Below are positions 1 through 9,161 of a stretch of DNA of 37,016 nucleotides, piece after piece. A model generated the notes under the pieces. That model did not search any database, had not been told where the DNA came from, and saw nothing but the letters and a program-made list of their open reading frames with translations. The stretch's first letter is position 1, and the number at the start of each line of letters is the position of its first letter. The stretch is taken from positions 1-37,016 of the forward strand of contig PKYI01000140.1 in NCBI GenBank assembly GCA_003133645.1, given 5' to 3'. Made by a program: the position numbers and the translations under genes. This DNA comes from Acidobacteriota bacterium (GTDB taxonomy: Bacteria; Acidobacteriota; Thermoanaerobaculia; Thermoanaerobaculales; Thermoanaerobaculaceae).

Positions 1-25
1 CACCATCACCGAAATCATCGAGTAG
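1..25 (+). CDS. tuf: Elongation factor Tu, C-terminal end (partial)
   Basis: The window opens inside a gene whose last codons read TITEIIE and then TAG (23-25). This matches the usual C-terminus of EF-Tu, the GTPase that brings aminoacyl-tRNA to the ribosome, and EF-Tu commonly sits directly before rpsJ. Only seven codons are visible, so the call rests on this short tail and on position. Confidence 0.7.
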
Positions 26-33
26 GAGTGGCC

Positions 34-357
34 ATGGTCAAGGACAAGATCCGGATCCGGCTCAAGGCGTACGACTTCCGTCTCCTGGACCAGTCCACGG
101 CGGAAATCGTGGACACGGCGAAGCGCACGGGGGCGAGCGTATCGGGGCCGATCCCGCTGCCGACGCAAATCCAGCGCTTCACCGTCCTGCGCTCGCCGCA
201 CGTGGACAAGAAGTCGCGTGAGCAGTTCGAGATCCGCACGCACAAGAGGCTTCTCGACATCCTCGATCCCACGCAACAGACGGTGGATGCGCTCATGAAG
301 CTCGAGCTGCCCGCCGGCGTGGATGTCGAGATCAAGGCCTACGGCGGGAAGAAGTGA
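34..357 (+). CDS. rpsJ: 30S ribosomal protein S10
   Basis: S10 is a small-subunit head protein that also acts as NusE with NusB in transcription antitermination. The 107-residue product shows the family start ([10 protein letters not shown]) and the conserved loop [19 protein letters not shown] chose ATG at 34 over the in-frame GTG at 28, because the AGGAG at 24-28 is a ribosome binding site that covers the GTG and sits 5 nt before the ATG. That site overlaps the tuf stop codon, so the two genes are probably co-transcribed and coupled. It is the first gene of the S10 cluster. Confidence 0.97.
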   Translation: MVKDKIRIRLKAYDFRLLDQSTAEIVDTAKRTGASVSGPIPLPTQIQRFTVLRSPHVDKKSREQFEIRTHKRLLDILDPTQQTVDALMKLELPAGVDVEIKAYGGKK

Positions 358-365
358 GGTCGGGC

Positions 366-989
366 ATGGTGCAAGGAATTCTCGCCAAGAAGATCGGCAT
401 GACCCAGGTGTTCGACGACTCCGGCGCCATGGTGCCGGTCACCGTCGTGCAGGCGGGGCCGTGCGTCGTGGTGCTGCGCCGGACCACCGCAACCGACGGG
501 CACGAGGCGGCGCAAATCGGGCTCGTCGCAGGCAAGCCGCCCCGGCGGGTCAGCAAGCCCCTGCTGGGCTCGTTCACCAGGGCCGGCGTGCCGCCAACCC
601 GGGTGCTCGCCGAGGTCCCCGTGGCCGACGGGTCCGAAGTGAAGCCCGGCGACACAGTGCTCTGCGACATCTTCGCCGTCGGGGAGGTGATCCGTGTGGT
701 CGGCACCTCCAAGGGCAAGGGGTTCCAGGGCGCGATGAAGCGCCACCACTTCCACGGCGGCGCCGCCAGCCACGGCTCCATGTTCCACCGGGCGCCGGGC
801 AGCATCGGGCCGTCGGCGTACCCCTCGCGGGTGTTCCCGGGCACTAGGATGGCCGGGCGCATGGGCGTCGACAAGGTCACGTTGAAGCACGTGAAGGTGG
901 TGAAGGTGGACCTCGAACGCAACCTGCTCTTCCTCAAGGGTGCCGTTCCTGGCGGCCGCAACGCCTTGCTGCGGCTCGTGAAGGGGTAA
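366..989 (+). CDS. rplC: 50S ribosomal protein L3
   Basis: L3 is a primary assembly protein of the large subunit whose central loop reaches towards the peptidyl-transferase centre. The 207-residue product begins MVQGILAKKIGMTQVF, typical of the family. ATG at 366 is preferred to GTG at 354 (which overlaps the rpsJ stop), because GAGG at 356-359 is spaced 6 nt from it. In the loop, GSIGPSAYP has Pro where E. coli has the Gln that is methylated by PrmB (GSIGQ). Confidence 0.97.
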   Translation: MVQGILAKKIGMTQVFDDSGAMVPVTVVQAGPCVVVLRRTTATDGHEAAQIGLVAGKPPRRVSKPLLGSFTRAGVPPTRVLAEVPVADGSEVKPGDTVLCDIFAVGEVIRVVGTSKGKGFQGAMKRHHFHGGAASHGSMFHRAPGSIGPSAYPSRVFPGTRMAGRMGVDKVTLKHVKVVKVDLERNLLFLKGAVPGGRNALLRLVKG

Positions 990-1000
990 GGGGGCGGACC

Positions 1001-1627
1001 ATGAAGCTTGACGTGCGCAACTGGGACAACGAAGTGGTGGGCGAGGTTGAGCTCCCGCAGGAGGTCTTCTCGTACCCCTCCCGCCCTCATCTCGTCTACG
1101 AGGTGGTGAAGGCCTACCTGGCCGGCCTCCGCAGCGGCACCCATGCGACCAAGACCAGGAGCATGGTCTCGGGCGGCGGCAAGAAGCCCTGGAAGCAGAA
1201 GGGGACCGGGCGTTCGCGGCACGGCTCGACCCGCTCGCCGCTCTGGCGGCACGGCGGCACGACGTTCGGACCGCAGCCCCGCTCGTACAAGGCCAAGGTC
1301 AACATCAAGGCGAAGAAGAACGCGCTCAAGTCGGTGCTCGCCGAGCGTCTGACCGGCGGACAGCTCCGCGTCCTCGAGTCTCTCGATGTCGACTCACACC
1401 GCACCAAGGAGTTCGTGGCGCGTCTGGAGAAGCTCGGGCTGGCGGGGGAGAAGGTCCTGCTGATCGACAGCTACGACAACCTCAACCTGCTGCTGGCCAC
1501 CCGCAACCGGCCTGAGTTGAACACCGCGGACGCCATGCACGTCCACGTCTACCAGGTGCTGCGGGCGAAGCAACTCGTCTTCTCGCGCCGCGCGCTGGTG
1601 CAGCTTTCGGAGGTGCTGTCGTCATGA
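1001..1627 (+). CDS. rplD: 50S ribosomal protein L4
   Basis: L4 is a large-subunit protein with an extended loop lining the exit tunnel; in E. coli it also represses its own operon. The 208-residue product has the loop motif KPWKQKGTGRSRHGSTRSP followed by GGTTFGPQPRSY, diagnostic for L4. Its stop overlaps the start of rplW in an ATGA, so translation of the two is probably coupled. There is no S10-type leader in the window to show autoregulation. Confidence 0.97.
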   Translation: MKLDVRNWDNEVVGEVELPQEVFSYPSRPHLVYEVVKAYLAGLRSGTHATKTRSMVSGGGKKPWKQKGTGRSRHGSTRSPLWRHGGTTFGPQPRSYKAKVNIKAKKNALKSVLAERLTGGQLRVLESLDVDSHRTKEFVARLEKLGLAGEKVLLIDSYDNLNLLLATRNRPELNTADAMHVHVYQVLRAKQLVFSRRALVQLSEVLSS

Positions 1628-1917
1628 AGGATCCACGCCAGATCGTTCTGCGCCCAATCGTGACGGAGAAGACCGCAGACCTCAAGGCGAGCACGAACAC
1701 GGTGTGCTTCCAGGTCGCACGAAACGCCAACAAGATCGAGGTCCGCAAGGCGGTCGAGACCCTGTTCGGGGTCAAGGTTGTCGAGGTGCGGGTGGTCAAC
1801 GTCCGCGGCAAGCAGCGCAGGTTCGGGCGCTACACCGGCCAGCGCCCCGACTGGCGCAAGGCCTACGTGCGCCTCGCCGCGGGCGAGAAGACCACCGAGT
1901 TCTTTGATCAGGTGTAG
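1624..1917 (+). CDS. rplW: 50S ribosomal protein L23
   Basis: L23 lies at the tunnel exit and is the docking site for trigger factor and SRP. The 97-residue product has the family opening (Q)[11 protein letters not shown] and the segment [20 protein letters not shown]. It starts with ATG at 1624, overlapping the rplD stop by 4 nt, and lies in the standard S10-cluster order between rplD and rplB. Confidence 0.97.
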   Translation: MKDPRQIVLRPIVTEKTADLKASTNTVCFQVARNANKIEVRKAVETLFGVKVVEVRVVNVRGKQRRFGRYTGQRPDWRKAYVRLAAGEKTTEFFDQV

Positions 1918-1928
1918 GGGGAAGGACC

Positions 1929-2750
1929 ATGGCGCTCAAATCATACAAGCCGACCTCTCCGGGCATCCGCTTCATGACTCGCCTGGACTTCGGCGAGATC
2001 ACGAAGGACCGGCCGGAGAAGTCGCTCACCCGCGGGATCACGAAGAGCGGCGGCCGGAACAACGAGGGGCACGAGACGCTGCGCTTCCGCGGCGGTGGCC
2101 ACAAGCGGCGCTACCGCACCATCGACTTCCGCCGCGACAAGAGGGGTGTGCCCGCGCGCGTCGCTACCATCGAGTACGACCCCAACCGGTCGGCGCGCAT
2201 CGCGCTGCTGGTCTACGCGGACGGCGAGAAGCGCTACATCTTGGCGCCGGACGGTGTCGGCGTGGGGACCACGCTCGTGGCCGCCGAGAAGGCCGAGATC
2301 GTCCCGGGCAACGCATTGCCGCTCAAGAGCATCCCTCTTGGCGCCCTGATTCACAACGTCGAGCTCAAGCCCGGTCACGGCGGACAGATGGTGCGTTCCG
2401 CGGGCGCCAGCGCCCAAGTGATGGCCAAGGAGGGCGCCTACGTGACGCTGCGGCTGCCGTCCGGAGAGATGCGGTTGGTGCTCGCCACGTGCTGGGCCAC
2501 GGTCGGTCAGGTCGGGAACGCCGACCACTCCAACGTGTCGATCGGCAAGGCGGGCCGTACCCGCTGGCTCGGACGGCGCGGCCACGTGCGCGGCACGGCC
2601 ATGAACCCGGTCGACCACCCGCACGGCGGTGGCGAGGGCAAGACCAAGGGCGGCCGGCACCCGGTCAGCCCGTGGGGGCAGCCGACCAAGGGCTACAAGA
2701 CCCGCACGTGCAAGCGGACCACTCGCTTCATCGTGAAGCGGCGGAAGTAG
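1929..2750 (+). CDS. rplB: 50S ribosomal protein L2
   Basis: L2 is needed for subunit association and peptidyl-transferase activity. The 273-residue product has the family start ([12 protein letters not shown]) and the C-terminal [15 protein letters not shown] motif, including the His linked to peptide-bond formation. A GGGGGAAGG ribosome binding site precedes ATG 1929. Length and motif order are normal. Confidence 0.98.
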   Translation: MALKSYKPTSPGIRFMTRLDFGEITKDRPEKSLTRGITKSGGRNNEGHETLRFRGGGHKRRYRTIDFRRDKRGVPARVATIEYDPNRSARIALLVYADGEKRYILAPDGVGVGTTLVAAEKAEIVPGNALPLKSIPLGALIHNVELKPGHGGQMVRSAGASAQVMAKEGAYVTLRLPSGEMRLVLATCWATVGQVGNADHSNVSIGKAGRTRWLGRRGHVRGTAMNPVDHPHGGGEGKTKGGRHPVSPWGQPTKGYKTRTCKRTTRFIVKRRK

Positions 2751-2761
2751 GGGAGGTCGGG

Positions 2762-3046
2762 ATGGCTCGTTCAATCCACAAGGGACCGTTCGTCGATGGC
2801 CACCTGCTGAAGAAGGTGGAGCAGCTCAACGACTCGCGCGAGCGGCGGGTCATCAAGACCTGGTCGCGCCGGTCGACCATCATTCCCGAGATGGTGGGCC
2901 ACACCATCGCCGTCCACAACGGCCAGAAGTTCGTCCCGGTTTTCGTCACGGAGAACATGGTCGGCCACAAGCTGGGCGAGTTCGCGCTCACCCGCACGTT
3001 CCGCGGCCACTCCGCGACGCGCAAGGAAAAGGGCGCCGCCCACTAG
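2762..3046 (+). CDS. rpsS: 30S ribosomal protein S19
   Basis: S19 binds 16S rRNA in the head of the small subunit together with S13. The 94-residue product starts [18 protein letters not shown], as expected, and contains the conserved [20 protein letters not shown] stretch. A longer open frame runs in from upstream inside rplB. ATG 2762 is the real start by family length and by the GGGGAGG ahead of it. Confidence 0.97.
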   Translation: MARSIHKGPFVDGHLLKKVEQLNDSRERRVIKTWSRRSTIIPEMVGHTIAVHNGQKFVPVFVTENMVGHKLGEFALTRTFRGHSATRKEKGAAH

Positions 3047-3055
3047 GGGGAAGCT

Positions 3056-3397
3056 ATGCAAGCCGAAGCTCGACTGCGTTACTACAAGGGTTCTCCCCAG
3101 AAGGTGCGGCTGGTCGCCAACGTCGTGCGCGGCCAGGGTGTCGCAAGGGCGCTGGCCATGCTCAAGCTGACCCACAAGCGCTGCGCGCGCGACATCGAAA
3201 AGCTCGTCCGCTCCGCGGTGGCCAACCTCGAGCAGAAGATGCCCGGGGTGGATGCCGGAAAGCTGGTGCTCACGAGCATCCAGGTCAACCAGGCCCCGTC
3301 CCTGAAGCGATTCCGTGCGGCCTCGATGGGGCGCGTTTTCCCCCGGCTGCACAAGTTCTGCCACGTGACCGTGCAGGTCGCGGAGCGCGAGAAGTAG
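3056..3397 (+). CDS. rplV: 50S ribosomal protein L22
   Basis: L22 spans the large subunit and contributes a beta-hairpin to the exit tunnel. The 113-residue product has the family pattern AEARLRYYKGSPQKVRLVA near the start. Its C-terminal half contains the tunnel hairpin region around FRAASMGRVFPRLHKFCHV, with FCHV in place of the more usual TSHI. It is spaced 9 nt after rpsS and 9 nt before rpsC. Confidence 0.96.
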   Translation: MQAEARLRYYKGSPQKVRLVANVVRGQGVARALAMLKLTHKRCARDIEKLVRSAVANLEQKMPGVDAGKLVLTSIQVNQAPSLKRFRAASMGRVFPRLHKFCHVTVQVAEREK

Positions 3398-3406
3398 GAG
3401 GCGATC

Positions 3407-4057
3407 GTGGGCCAGAAGACGCACCCGTACGGTTTCAGGCTTGGGTACAACAAGACGTGGCGGTCGCGTTGGTTCGCCGACGCCGACTACGCGAAGCTCC
3501 TGCATGAGGACCTCCGCTTGCGCAAGGCGCTCAAGAGCCGGCTGTCGCACGCCGGCGTTGCCGAGATCGACATCGAGCGCACGGCCAACAAGATCCGGGT
3601 CAACATCTTCTCCGCCCGGCCGGGGATCATCATCGGGCGCAAGGGTGCCGAGGTGGACAAGCTCGGGGCCGAGCTGCGCGCCGTCTACGGTCAGGATATC
3701 CACATCAACATCCAGGAGATCCAGAGGCCGGAGATCGAGGCTCAGCTGATCGCCGAATCGATTGCCAGCCAGCTCGTCCGGCGCATCACGTTCCGGCGCG
3801 CGATGCGGCGCTCGATGGAGAACGCCTTGCGTTTCGGCGCGCAAGGCGTCAAAATCCGCTGCTCGGGTCGCCTCAACGGGGCCGAGATCGCCCGCTCCGA
3901 GTGGTACCAGGAGGGGCGGCTCCCCCTCCACACCCTCAAGGCCGATATCGAGTACGGCTTTGCCGAAGCCTTCACCACCTACGGGGCGATCGGGGTCAAG
4001 GTGTGGATCTACAAGGGCGAGTTGCACCGGAGCAAGGCTCACCGGCGCGCGTTGTGA
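3407..4057 (+). CDS. rpsC: 30S ribosomal protein S3
   Basis: S3 is at the mRNA entry side of the small subunit. The 216-residue product starts [17 protein letters not shown] and carries the KH-domain GxxG element in [14 protein letters not shown]. The C-terminal domain shows [20 protein letters not shown]. The start is GTG at 3407, with AGGAG at 3396-3400 as ribosome binding site overlapping the rplV stop. Confidence 0.97.
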   Translation: MGQKTHPYGFRLGYNKTWRSRWFADADYAKLLHEDLRLRKALKSRLSHAGVAEIDIERTANKIRVNIFSARPGIIIGRKGAEVDKLGAELRAVYGQDIHINIQEIQRPEIEAQLIAESIASQLVRRITFRRAMRRSMENALRFGAQGVKIRCSGRLNGAEIARSEWYQEGRLPLHTLKADIEYGFAEAFTTYGAIGVKVWIYKGELHRSKAHRRAL

Positions 4058-4073
4058 GGGATGAGGTGCTGCT

Positions 4074-4490
4074 ATGTTGATGCCGAAGAAAGTAAAGTTT
4101 CGCAAGCAACAGCGCGGCCGCCGCAGGGGCCTTGCGACCCGGGGCGGGGAGCTGTCGTTCGGCGACTATGGTCTCCAGGCGCTCGAACCCGGCTGGGTCA
4201 CGGCGCGCCAGATCGAGGCGGCCCGTGTTGCGATGACGCGCCACGTGAAGCGCGGCGGCAAGATCTGGATCCGGGTTTTCCCGGACAAGCCGATCACGAA
4301 GAAGCCGGCCGAGACCCGCATGGGTAAGGGCAAGGGTGCGCCGGAGGAATGGGTGTGCGTCGTCAAGCCGGCGCGGATCCTCTACGAGATGGAGGGGGTG
4401 ACGGAGGACGTGGCCCGTGAGGCAATGCGTCTGGCGGCTCACAAGCTTCCGATCAAGACCCGCTTCGTGGCACGGGGGCAGGTGCGATGA
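4074..4490 (+). CDS. rplP: 50S ribosomal protein L16
   Basis: L16 helps form the A-site region of the large subunit. The 138-residue product starts [19 protein letters not shown] and shows [20 protein letters not shown], both diagnostic. The start used here matches the common MLMPK form of the family. Its stop overlaps the rpmC start (ATGA at 4487-4490). Confidence 0.97.
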   Translation: MLMPKKVKFRKQQRGRRRGLATRGGELSFGDYGLQALEPGWVTARQIEAARVAMTRHVKRGGKIWIRVFPDKPITKKPAETRMGKGKGAPEEWVCVVKPARILYEMEGVTEDVAREAMRLAAHKLPIKTRFVARGQVR

Positions 4491-4684
4491 AAGCGAAGGA
4501 ACTGCGGGAGAAGTCGATCGAGGAGCTCCGGAACTCCGAGACCGAGCTCAAGGAGCAGCTTTTCAAGCTGCGCTTCCAGAAGGCCACCGGTCAGATCGCA
4601 AACCCGGCCAAGATCCGTCTCGCGCGCAAGGACATCGCGCGCGTCGAGACGATCCTCGCCGAGCGCCTCAGGGAAGCGGAGTGA
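4487..4684 (+). CDS. rpmC: 50S ribosomal protein L29
   Basis: L29 is a small two-helix protein near the tunnel exit next to L23. The 65-residue product [14 protein letters not shown] continues with [16 protein letters not shown] and [15 protein letters not shown], the usual pattern. It is translationally coupled to rplP by a 4-nt overlap and followed 3 nt later by rpsQ. Confidence 0.95.
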   Translation: MKAKELREKSIEELRNSETELKEQLFKLRFQKATGQIANPAKIRLARKDIARVETILAERLREAE

Positions 4685-4687
4685 GCC

Positions 4688-4951
4688 ATGGATAACACGA
4701 CCAAGACCAGGGGAATCACGAAGGTCGGCATCGTCGTGTCCGACGCTATGGACAAGACGGTGGTCATTAGGGTGGAGAGACTCGTCATGCACAAGCTCTA
4801 CCACCGCTTCGTGCAGCGCGCCAGGAAGTTCACGGCGCACGACGAGACCAACGTCTGCAAGGTCGGCGACAAGGTGCAGATCATGGAGTGCCGTCCGCTC
4901 TCCCGGAGCAAACGGTTCCGGGTCGTGCGCGTGATCGAGCGGGCTTCGTGA
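4688..4951 (+). CDS. rpsQ: 30S ribosomal protein S17
   Basis: S17 is an OB-fold protein that binds 16S rRNA early in assembly. The 87-residue product has [18 protein letters not shown] and later [20 protein letters not shown], both family hallmarks. It is the last gene of the S10 part of the cluster and runs without a break into rplN, so the S10 and spc groups appear to be one transcription unit. Confidence 0.96.
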   Translation: MDNTTKTRGITKVGIVVSDAMDKTVVIRVERLVMHKLYHRFVQRARKFTAHDETNVCKVGDKVQIMECRPLSRSKRFRVVRVIERAS

Positions 4952-4961
4952 GGAGGCGGCT

Positions 4962-5333
4962 ATGATCCAGATGCAAACGATGCTGACGGTGGCCGATAAC
5001 TCAGGGGCCAAAAAGCTGCAGGCGATCCGCCAGCTCGGCGGCTCCAACGCCGGCCGGTACGCCCGGATCGGGGACGTGATCGTCTGCGCGGTCAAGGAAG
5101 CGGTCCCCGACTCGCAGGTGAAGAAAGGGACGGTCGTGCGGGCGGTGATCGTCCGGACCCGCAGCAGCCACCGGCGCAAGGACGGCTCGTACATCCGGTT
5201 CGACGACAACGCGGCGGTGTTGATCAACGCCCAGAAGGAGCCGATCGGAACCCGCGTGTTCGGGCCGGTGGCGCGCGAATTGCGCGAGCGACGCTTCATG
5301 AAGATCGTGTCGCTCGCGCCGGAAGTGCTTTAG
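4962..5333 (+). CDS. rplN: 50S ribosomal protein L14
   Basis: L14 forms inter-subunit bridges and is the docking site for RsfS. The 123-residue product starts [20 protein letters not shown], standard for the family, and contains [26 protein letters not shown] at 4951-4956, overlapping the rpsQ stop, is the ribosome binding site. Confidence 0.97.
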   Translation: MIQMQTMLTVADNSGAKKLQAIRQLGGSNAGRYARIGDVIVCAVKEAVPDSQVKKGTVVRAVIVRTRSSHRRKDGSYIRFDDNAAVLINAQKEPIGTRVFGPVARELRERRFMKIVSLAPEVL

Positions 5334-5342
5334 GAGGCGGCG

Positions 5343-5672
5343 ATGGCGAAGAGCTTCAAGATCAAGAAGGGCGATCAGGTTCAGGTCATCGCCGGCAAGG
5401 ACAGGGGCAAGAAGGGGAAGGTCATGCGGGTGGACCGCAAGGCGGCCCGGTTGGTGGTTGAGCACGTCAACATGCTCAAGCGCCACACCAAGGCGAACCC
5501 CGGCAAGGGCGTGGCAGGCGGGATTGTGGAGCGGGAGGCGCCGATCGCGGTGTCGAACGTGATGGTGATCTCGGCGGACACAAACCGCCCGACGCGGGTG
5601 GGCTACAAGATTCTCGAGGATGGCCGCAAGGTCAGGCTCGCAAAGGTCGATGGCGCGATTCTCGACCAATAA
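5343..5672 (+). CDS. rplX: 50S ribosomal protein L24
   Basis: L24 is one of two assembly-initiator proteins of the large subunit. The 109-residue product carries a KOW motif in its first 35 residues (KKGDQVQVIAGKDRGKKGKV) and the segment GIVEREAPIAVSNVMV. The ribosome binding site AGGAGG overlaps the rplN stop. Confidence 0.96.
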   Translation: MAKSFKIKKGDQVQVIAGKDRGKKGKVMRVDRKAARLVVEHVNMLKRHTKANPGKGVAGGIVEREAPIAVSNVMVISADTNRPTRVGYKILEDGRKVRLAKVDGAILDQ

Positions 5673-5687
5673 GGAAGAGAGGGTGCG

Positions 5688-6230
5688 ATGGCGCGCTTGA
5701 AAGAGAAGTACGAAAAGGAAGTGATCCCGAAACTCGAGAAGGAGTTCGGGATCTCCAACGCGATGGCAGTGCCGCGGATCACCCGGGTCGTCTGCAACCT
5801 CGGCCTGGGCGAGGCGCCGCGCAACAACAAGTTGATGGACCAGGCGGTGGACGAGCTGATGGCGATCACCGGCCAGCGGCCGACGGTCCGCAAGGCCCGC
5901 AGGTCGATCGCGCAGTTCAAGCTCCGGGCGGGGATGCAGATCGGCTGCGCGGTGACGCTGCGGCGGGACCGCATGTACGAGTTCCTGGACCGCCTGGTCA
6001 ACATCTCGTTGCCGCGTGTCCGCGACTTCCGCGGCTTGTCGCCGAAGGGCTTCGACGGACGTGGCAACTTCACGATGGGAATCCGCGACCATTCGATCTT
6101 TCCGGAGATCGATTACACCAAGGTCGAGACCCCCAAGGGAATGAACGTGACCGTGGTTACCACGGCCAGGACCGACGACCAGGCCCGGTTCCTCCTGCAG
6201 GAACTCGGCTTCCCGTTTGCGAAAGGTTAG
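5688..6230 (+). CDS. rplE: 50S ribosomal protein L5
   Basis: L5 binds 5S rRNA in the central protuberance. The 180-residue product shows [40 protein letters not shown] and [15 protein letters not shown], all conserved in the family. Length is normal and there is no tail. Confidence 0.97.
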   Translation: MARLKEKYEKEVIPKLEKEFGISNAMAVPRITRVVCNLGLGEAPRNNKLMDQAVDELMAITGQRPTVRKARRSIAQFKLRAGMQIGCAVTLRRDRMYEFLDRLVNISLPRVRDFRGLSPKGFDGRGNFTMGIRDHSIFPEIDYTKVETPKGMNVTVVTTARTDDQARFLLQELGFPFAKG

Positions 6231-6239
6231 GAGGGCGCT

Positions 6240-6425
6240 GTGGCTCGTATCTGTCTTATTGCCAAATCGCTGCGGCCGCCGAAGTTCCGCGTGCGGCACC
6301 GCAACCGTTGCAAGCTCTGCGGCCGCCCGCGCGCGTACATGCGCAAGTTCGAGCTTTGCCGGCTGTGCTTCCGCAAGCTCGCCCTGGAGGGATACCTCCC
6401 GGGCGTGACCAAGGCGAGCTGGTAG
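6240..6425 (+). CDS. rpsN: 30S ribosomal protein S14, zinc-binding type (type Z)
   Basis: S14 belongs to the head of the small subunit. This 61-residue form has two CxxC pairs (C24/C27 and C40/C43) that bind zinc, and it ends LPGVTKASW as type Z proteins do. The start is GTG 6240, with GGAGG of the preceding stop region (6230-6234) as ribosome binding site. Only a zinc-type copy is present here. Confidence 0.96.
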   Translation: MARICLIAKSLRPPKFRVRHRNRCKLCGRPRAYMRKFELCRLCFRKLALEGYLPGVTKASW

Positions 6426-6435
6426 GGGGTGTGTG

Positions 6436-6834
6436 ATGACGATGACCGATCCGATCGCCGACCTCCTCACCCGGATCCGCAACGCGGTGCTCGTAGGCAA
6501 GGACCGCTGCGACGCGCCGGCGTCCAAGGTCAAGCTCGAGCTTTCGAAGATCCTCCAGGAGGAGGGGTTCATCCGCACCTTCAAAGTGCTGGAGGAAGGC
6601 CCCCAGGGCACGCTGCGGCTCTACCTGCGCTACTCGCCGGACGGCGAGCCCGCGATCCACGGTCTGGAGCGCGTTTCCCGGCCTGGCCTGCGGGTGTATC
6701 GCGGCGTCGAGGAGCTGCCCGAGGTCCGGGGCGGCATGGGCGTCGCCGTGATCTCGACCTCCAAGGGGCTCATGACCGACGCCAAGGCGCGCGAGTCGCG
6801 CCTCGGCGGCGAGGTCATGTGCCGCATGTGGTAG
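6436..6834 (+). CDS. rpsH: 30S ribosomal protein S8
   Basis: S8 binds the central domain of 16S rRNA; in E. coli it represses the spc operon. The 132-residue product starts MTMTDPIADLLTRIRNA. GTG 6433, ATG 6436 and ATG 6442 are all in frame. I chose ATG 6436 because AGGGGG at 6424-6429 is 6 nt before it and the result matches the usual N-terminus. The C-terminal STSKGLMTDAKAR segment is also typical. Confidence 0.95.
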   Translation: MTMTDPIADLLTRIRNAVLVGKDRCDAPASKVKLELSKILQEEGFIRTFKVLEEGPQGTLRLYLRYSPDGEPAIHGLERVSRPGLRVYRGVEELPEVRGGMGVAVISTSKGLMTDAKARESRLGGEVMCRMW

Positions 6835-6844
6835 GGAGGCTGCC

Positions 6845-7387
6845 ATGTCTCGCATTGGAAAGAACCCCATCCCGATCCCCAAGGCGGTCCAGGTGACCGT
6901 CGCGGACGGGGTGGTGCAGGTCAAGGGGCCGAAGGGCGCGCTGCAGCACCCCCTTCCCGTTGGGATCAACGTCGCCGTCGAGGGCGAGCAGGTCGTGGTG
7001 ACTCGAACGGGCGATCTTCCCTCCGTCAGGGCCCTGCACGGCCTCATCCGCGCGCTTCTCGCCAACGCGGTCAGCGGTGTCACCTCGGGCTTCAAGCGCG
7101 AACTCGACATCGTCGGCGTCGGCTACAAGGCCGAGCTCAAGGGCCCTCGTGAGCTGGTGCTCTCGCTCGGCTTCTCCCACCAGGTGACCTACAAGGCGCC
7201 GGAGGGCGTGGCGATCCGCTACGACGCGAAGGCCAACCGGCTCACCATCGAGGGCATCGACAAGCAGAGGGTCGGCCAGGTCGCGGCCGAGATCCGAAGC
7301 GTGCGCCCGCCCGACGTGTACAAGGGCAAGGGTGTCAAGTACTCCGACGAGGTCTTGAAGCTCAAGGCCGGGAAGACGGGAGCGTAA
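6845..7387 (+). CDS. rplF: 50S ribosomal protein L6
   Basis: L6 lies near the sarcin-ricin loop. The 180-residue product starts [13 protein letters not shown], contains the repeat-domain segment [20 protein letters not shown], and ends with [19 protein letters not shown], all family signatures. It has normal length. Confidence 0.97.
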   Translation: MSRIGKNPIPIPKAVQVTVADGVVQVKGPKGALQHPLPVGINVAVEGEQVVVTRTGDLPSVRALHGLIRALLANAVSGVTSGFKRELDIVGVGYKAELKGPRELVLSLGFSHQVTYKAPEGVAIRYDAKANRLTIEGIDKQRVGQVAAEIRSVRPPDVYKGKGVKYSDEVLKLKAGKTGA

Positions 7388-7391
7388 CGCC

Positions 7392-7760
7392 ATGGCGCAA
7401 TTGAAGGACAGAAGGCAGCGGCGGCACCGCATCCACCTGCGAATCCGCAAGGTGGTAGCCGGCACCGCCGAGCGCCCGAGGTTGGCGGTTTTCCGGTCGC
7501 TCGCGAACGTCTACGCGCAGCTCATCGACGACGCGAAAGGCGCGACTCTGGTCGCCGCCTCGACGGTGGAGAACGACCTTCGCAAGGATCTGGCCCACGG
7601 CGGCAATAAGGCGGCGGGCCGCGCCGTCGGCAAGGCGATCGCCGAGCGTGCGAAGGACAAGGGGATCACCTCGGTGGTGTTCGACCGAGCCGGCTTCCGA
7701 TACCACGGCGTGGTCAAGGAGCTGGCGGACGCGGCCCGCGAAGCGGGTCTGAAGTTCTAG
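7392..7760 (+). CDS. rplR: 50S ribosomal protein L18
   Basis: L18 binds 5S rRNA with L5. The 122-residue product shows [40 protein letters not shown] and [20 protein letters not shown]. It begins 4 nt after the rplF stop. Confidence 0.96.
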   Translation: MAQLKDRRQRRHRIHLRIRKVVAGTAERPRLAVFRSLANVYAQLIDDAKGATLVAASTVENDLRKDLAHGGNKAAGRAVGKAIAERAKDKGITSVVFDRAGFRYHGVVKELADAAREAGLKF

Positions 7761-7770
7761 GGGTAAAGCG

Positions 7771-8307
7771 ATGAGCGATCGGGATAGCCAATTTATCGAT
7801 CACGTGGTGAACATCAACCGCGTCACCAAGGTCGTGAAGGGTGGCAAGAACTTCTCGTTCTCCGCCCTGGTGGTCGTCGGTGACGGGAACGGCAAGGTCG
7901 GCTTCGGCACGGGCAAGGCCCGTGAGGTGCCCCAGGCGATCCGCAAAGCGACCGAGGCGGCCCGGCGCGTGATGATCACCGTGCGCCGCAAGGGCACGAC
8001 GATCCCGCACGAGGTGATCGGGCACTTCGGCGCCGGCAGGGTGCTGCTCCGGCCGGCTTCGCCCGGCACCGGCGTGATCGCCGGCGGCGCTGTGCGCGCG
8101 ATCGCGGAGGCCGCGGGGATCGCGGACGTCCTGACCAAGTCGCTCGGCACGACCAACCCGCACAACCTGGTGCGGGCGACGTTCGAGGCGCTCGAGCAGC
8201 TCACCACTGCGGAGGAAGTATCGCTGTTGCGGCGCGGCGTCGGCGAGACCGAGGTCGTCGAGGAAGCCGAGCTCGTGAGCGGCCCGCTCCCGGAGGTCGA
8301 GGTATGA
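7771..8307 (+). CDS. rpsE: 30S ribosomal protein S5
   Basis: S5 works at the mRNA entry site and in decoding accuracy. The 178-residue product shows the double-stranded-RNA-binding-like N-terminal domain ([39 protein letters not shown]) and the C-terminal [21 protein letters not shown] short acidic tail follows the usual end. The stop overlaps the rpmD start (ATGA). Confidence 0.97.
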   Translation: MSDRDSQFIDHVVNINRVTKVVKGGKNFSFSALVVVGDGNGKVGFGTGKAREVPQAIRKATEAARRVMITVRRKGTTIPHEVIGHFGAGRVLLRPASPGTGVIAGGAVRAIAEAAGIADVLTKSLGTTNPHNLVRATFEALEQLTTAEEVSLLRRGVGETEVVEEAELVSGPLPEVEV

Positions 8308-8711
8308 CGGCCCGGCGTAAGACGACGGCTGCGACGCTGCGCATCACACAGGTGCACAGCATCATCGGCAACCAGGAACGGGTGAAGAAGGTGGTCACGG
8401 ACGGTCTCGGGCTCGGCCGCATCGGCCGCTCCGTCGTGCTGCCCGACAACCCCTACACCCGCGGGATGATCGCCAAGGCCGCGCACATCGTGACGTTCGA
8501 GGAGGTGGCCGCGCACGCGCACGCCGCCAAGCCCGCGCCGGCAACGGTTGAGGTGCCGGACGCGGTCGACAAGCTGGTCGACGCGGCGGTGGCGACCGCC
8601 GAGAAGGCGCCGCGCAAGAAGAAGGCCGTCGAGGCGGAGGCCGCTGACACGCCGGCCAAGGCCCCGGCGCGGGCCCCTCGCACGCGCACCGCGGCGAAGG
8701 ACGAGGAGTAG
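8304..8711 (+). CDS. rpmD: 50S ribosomal protein L30 with long low-complexity tail
   Basis: L30 is a small large-subunit protein, normally about 60 residues. Residues 9-68 are a normal L30 domain ([20 protein letters not shown], then [20 protein letters not shown]). About 67 further residues rich in Ala, Lys, Pro and Glu follow ([20 protein letters not shown] near the end), giving 135 residues. The frame is open to a clean stop 3 nt before rplO, so the tail is encoded and not an overrun. It looks disordered and changes from mixed to strongly Ala/Lys. A role in rRNA contact is possible but not shown. Confidence 0.92.
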   Translation: MTARRKTTAATLRITQVHSIIGNQERVKKVVTDGLGLGRIGRSVVLPDNPYTRGMIAKAAHIVTFEEVAAHAHAAKPAPATVEVPDAVDKLVDAAVATAEKAPRKKKAVEAEAADTPAKAPARAPRTRTAAKDEE

Positions 8712-8714
8712 GCC

Positions 8715-9161
8715 ATGGAGCTCCACAACCTCTCACCAAAGGCAGGATCTACAAAGGACCGTAAGCGGGTCGGCCGCGGGCCCGGCTCGGGCAACGGCAA
8801 GACCGCCGGCAAGGGCCACAAGGGCCAGCTGTCACGGTCGGGTCACAGCCACAAGCGCAACTTCGAGGGCGGTCAGATGCCGCTCGTGCGCCGGATGCCC
8901 AAGCGCGGGTTCACGAACATCTTCCGCAAGGAGTTCGTGATCGTCAACGTCGGGCAACTCGAGCGCTTTCCGGTCGGCGCCGAGGTCACGCCGGACCTGC
9001 TGCTCGCCGAGGGCGTCATCTCGCGGCTGCGCGACGGCGTGAAGATCCTCGGCGAGGGATCGTTGTCCCGCAAGCTCACGGTGCGCGCGCACAAGTTCTC
9101 CAAGAAGGCTCAGGAGACGATCCAGGCCGCCGGCGGCGCCTGCGAGGTGATCGGGCAATGA
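8715..9161 (+). CDS. rplO: 50S ribosomal protein L15
   Basis: L15 is a late-assembly large-subunit protein. The 148-residue product shows [39 protein letters not shown] and [15 protein letters not shown], all diagnostic. The stop overlaps the secY start by 4 nt (ATGA at 9158-9161). Confidence 0.97.
   Translation: MELHNLSPKAGSTKDRKRVGRGPGSGNGKTAGKGHKGQLSRSGHSHKRNFEGGQMPLVRRMPKRGFTNIFRKEFVIVNVGQLERFPVGAEVTPDLLLAEGVISRLRDGVKILGEGSLSRKLTVRAHKFSKKAQETIQAAGGACEVIGQ

Noticed and set aside
332-1252. Minus-strand open frame opposite rplC and rplD
   Set aside because: It is a shadow of two unmistakable ribosomal protein genes, with no recognisable domain.
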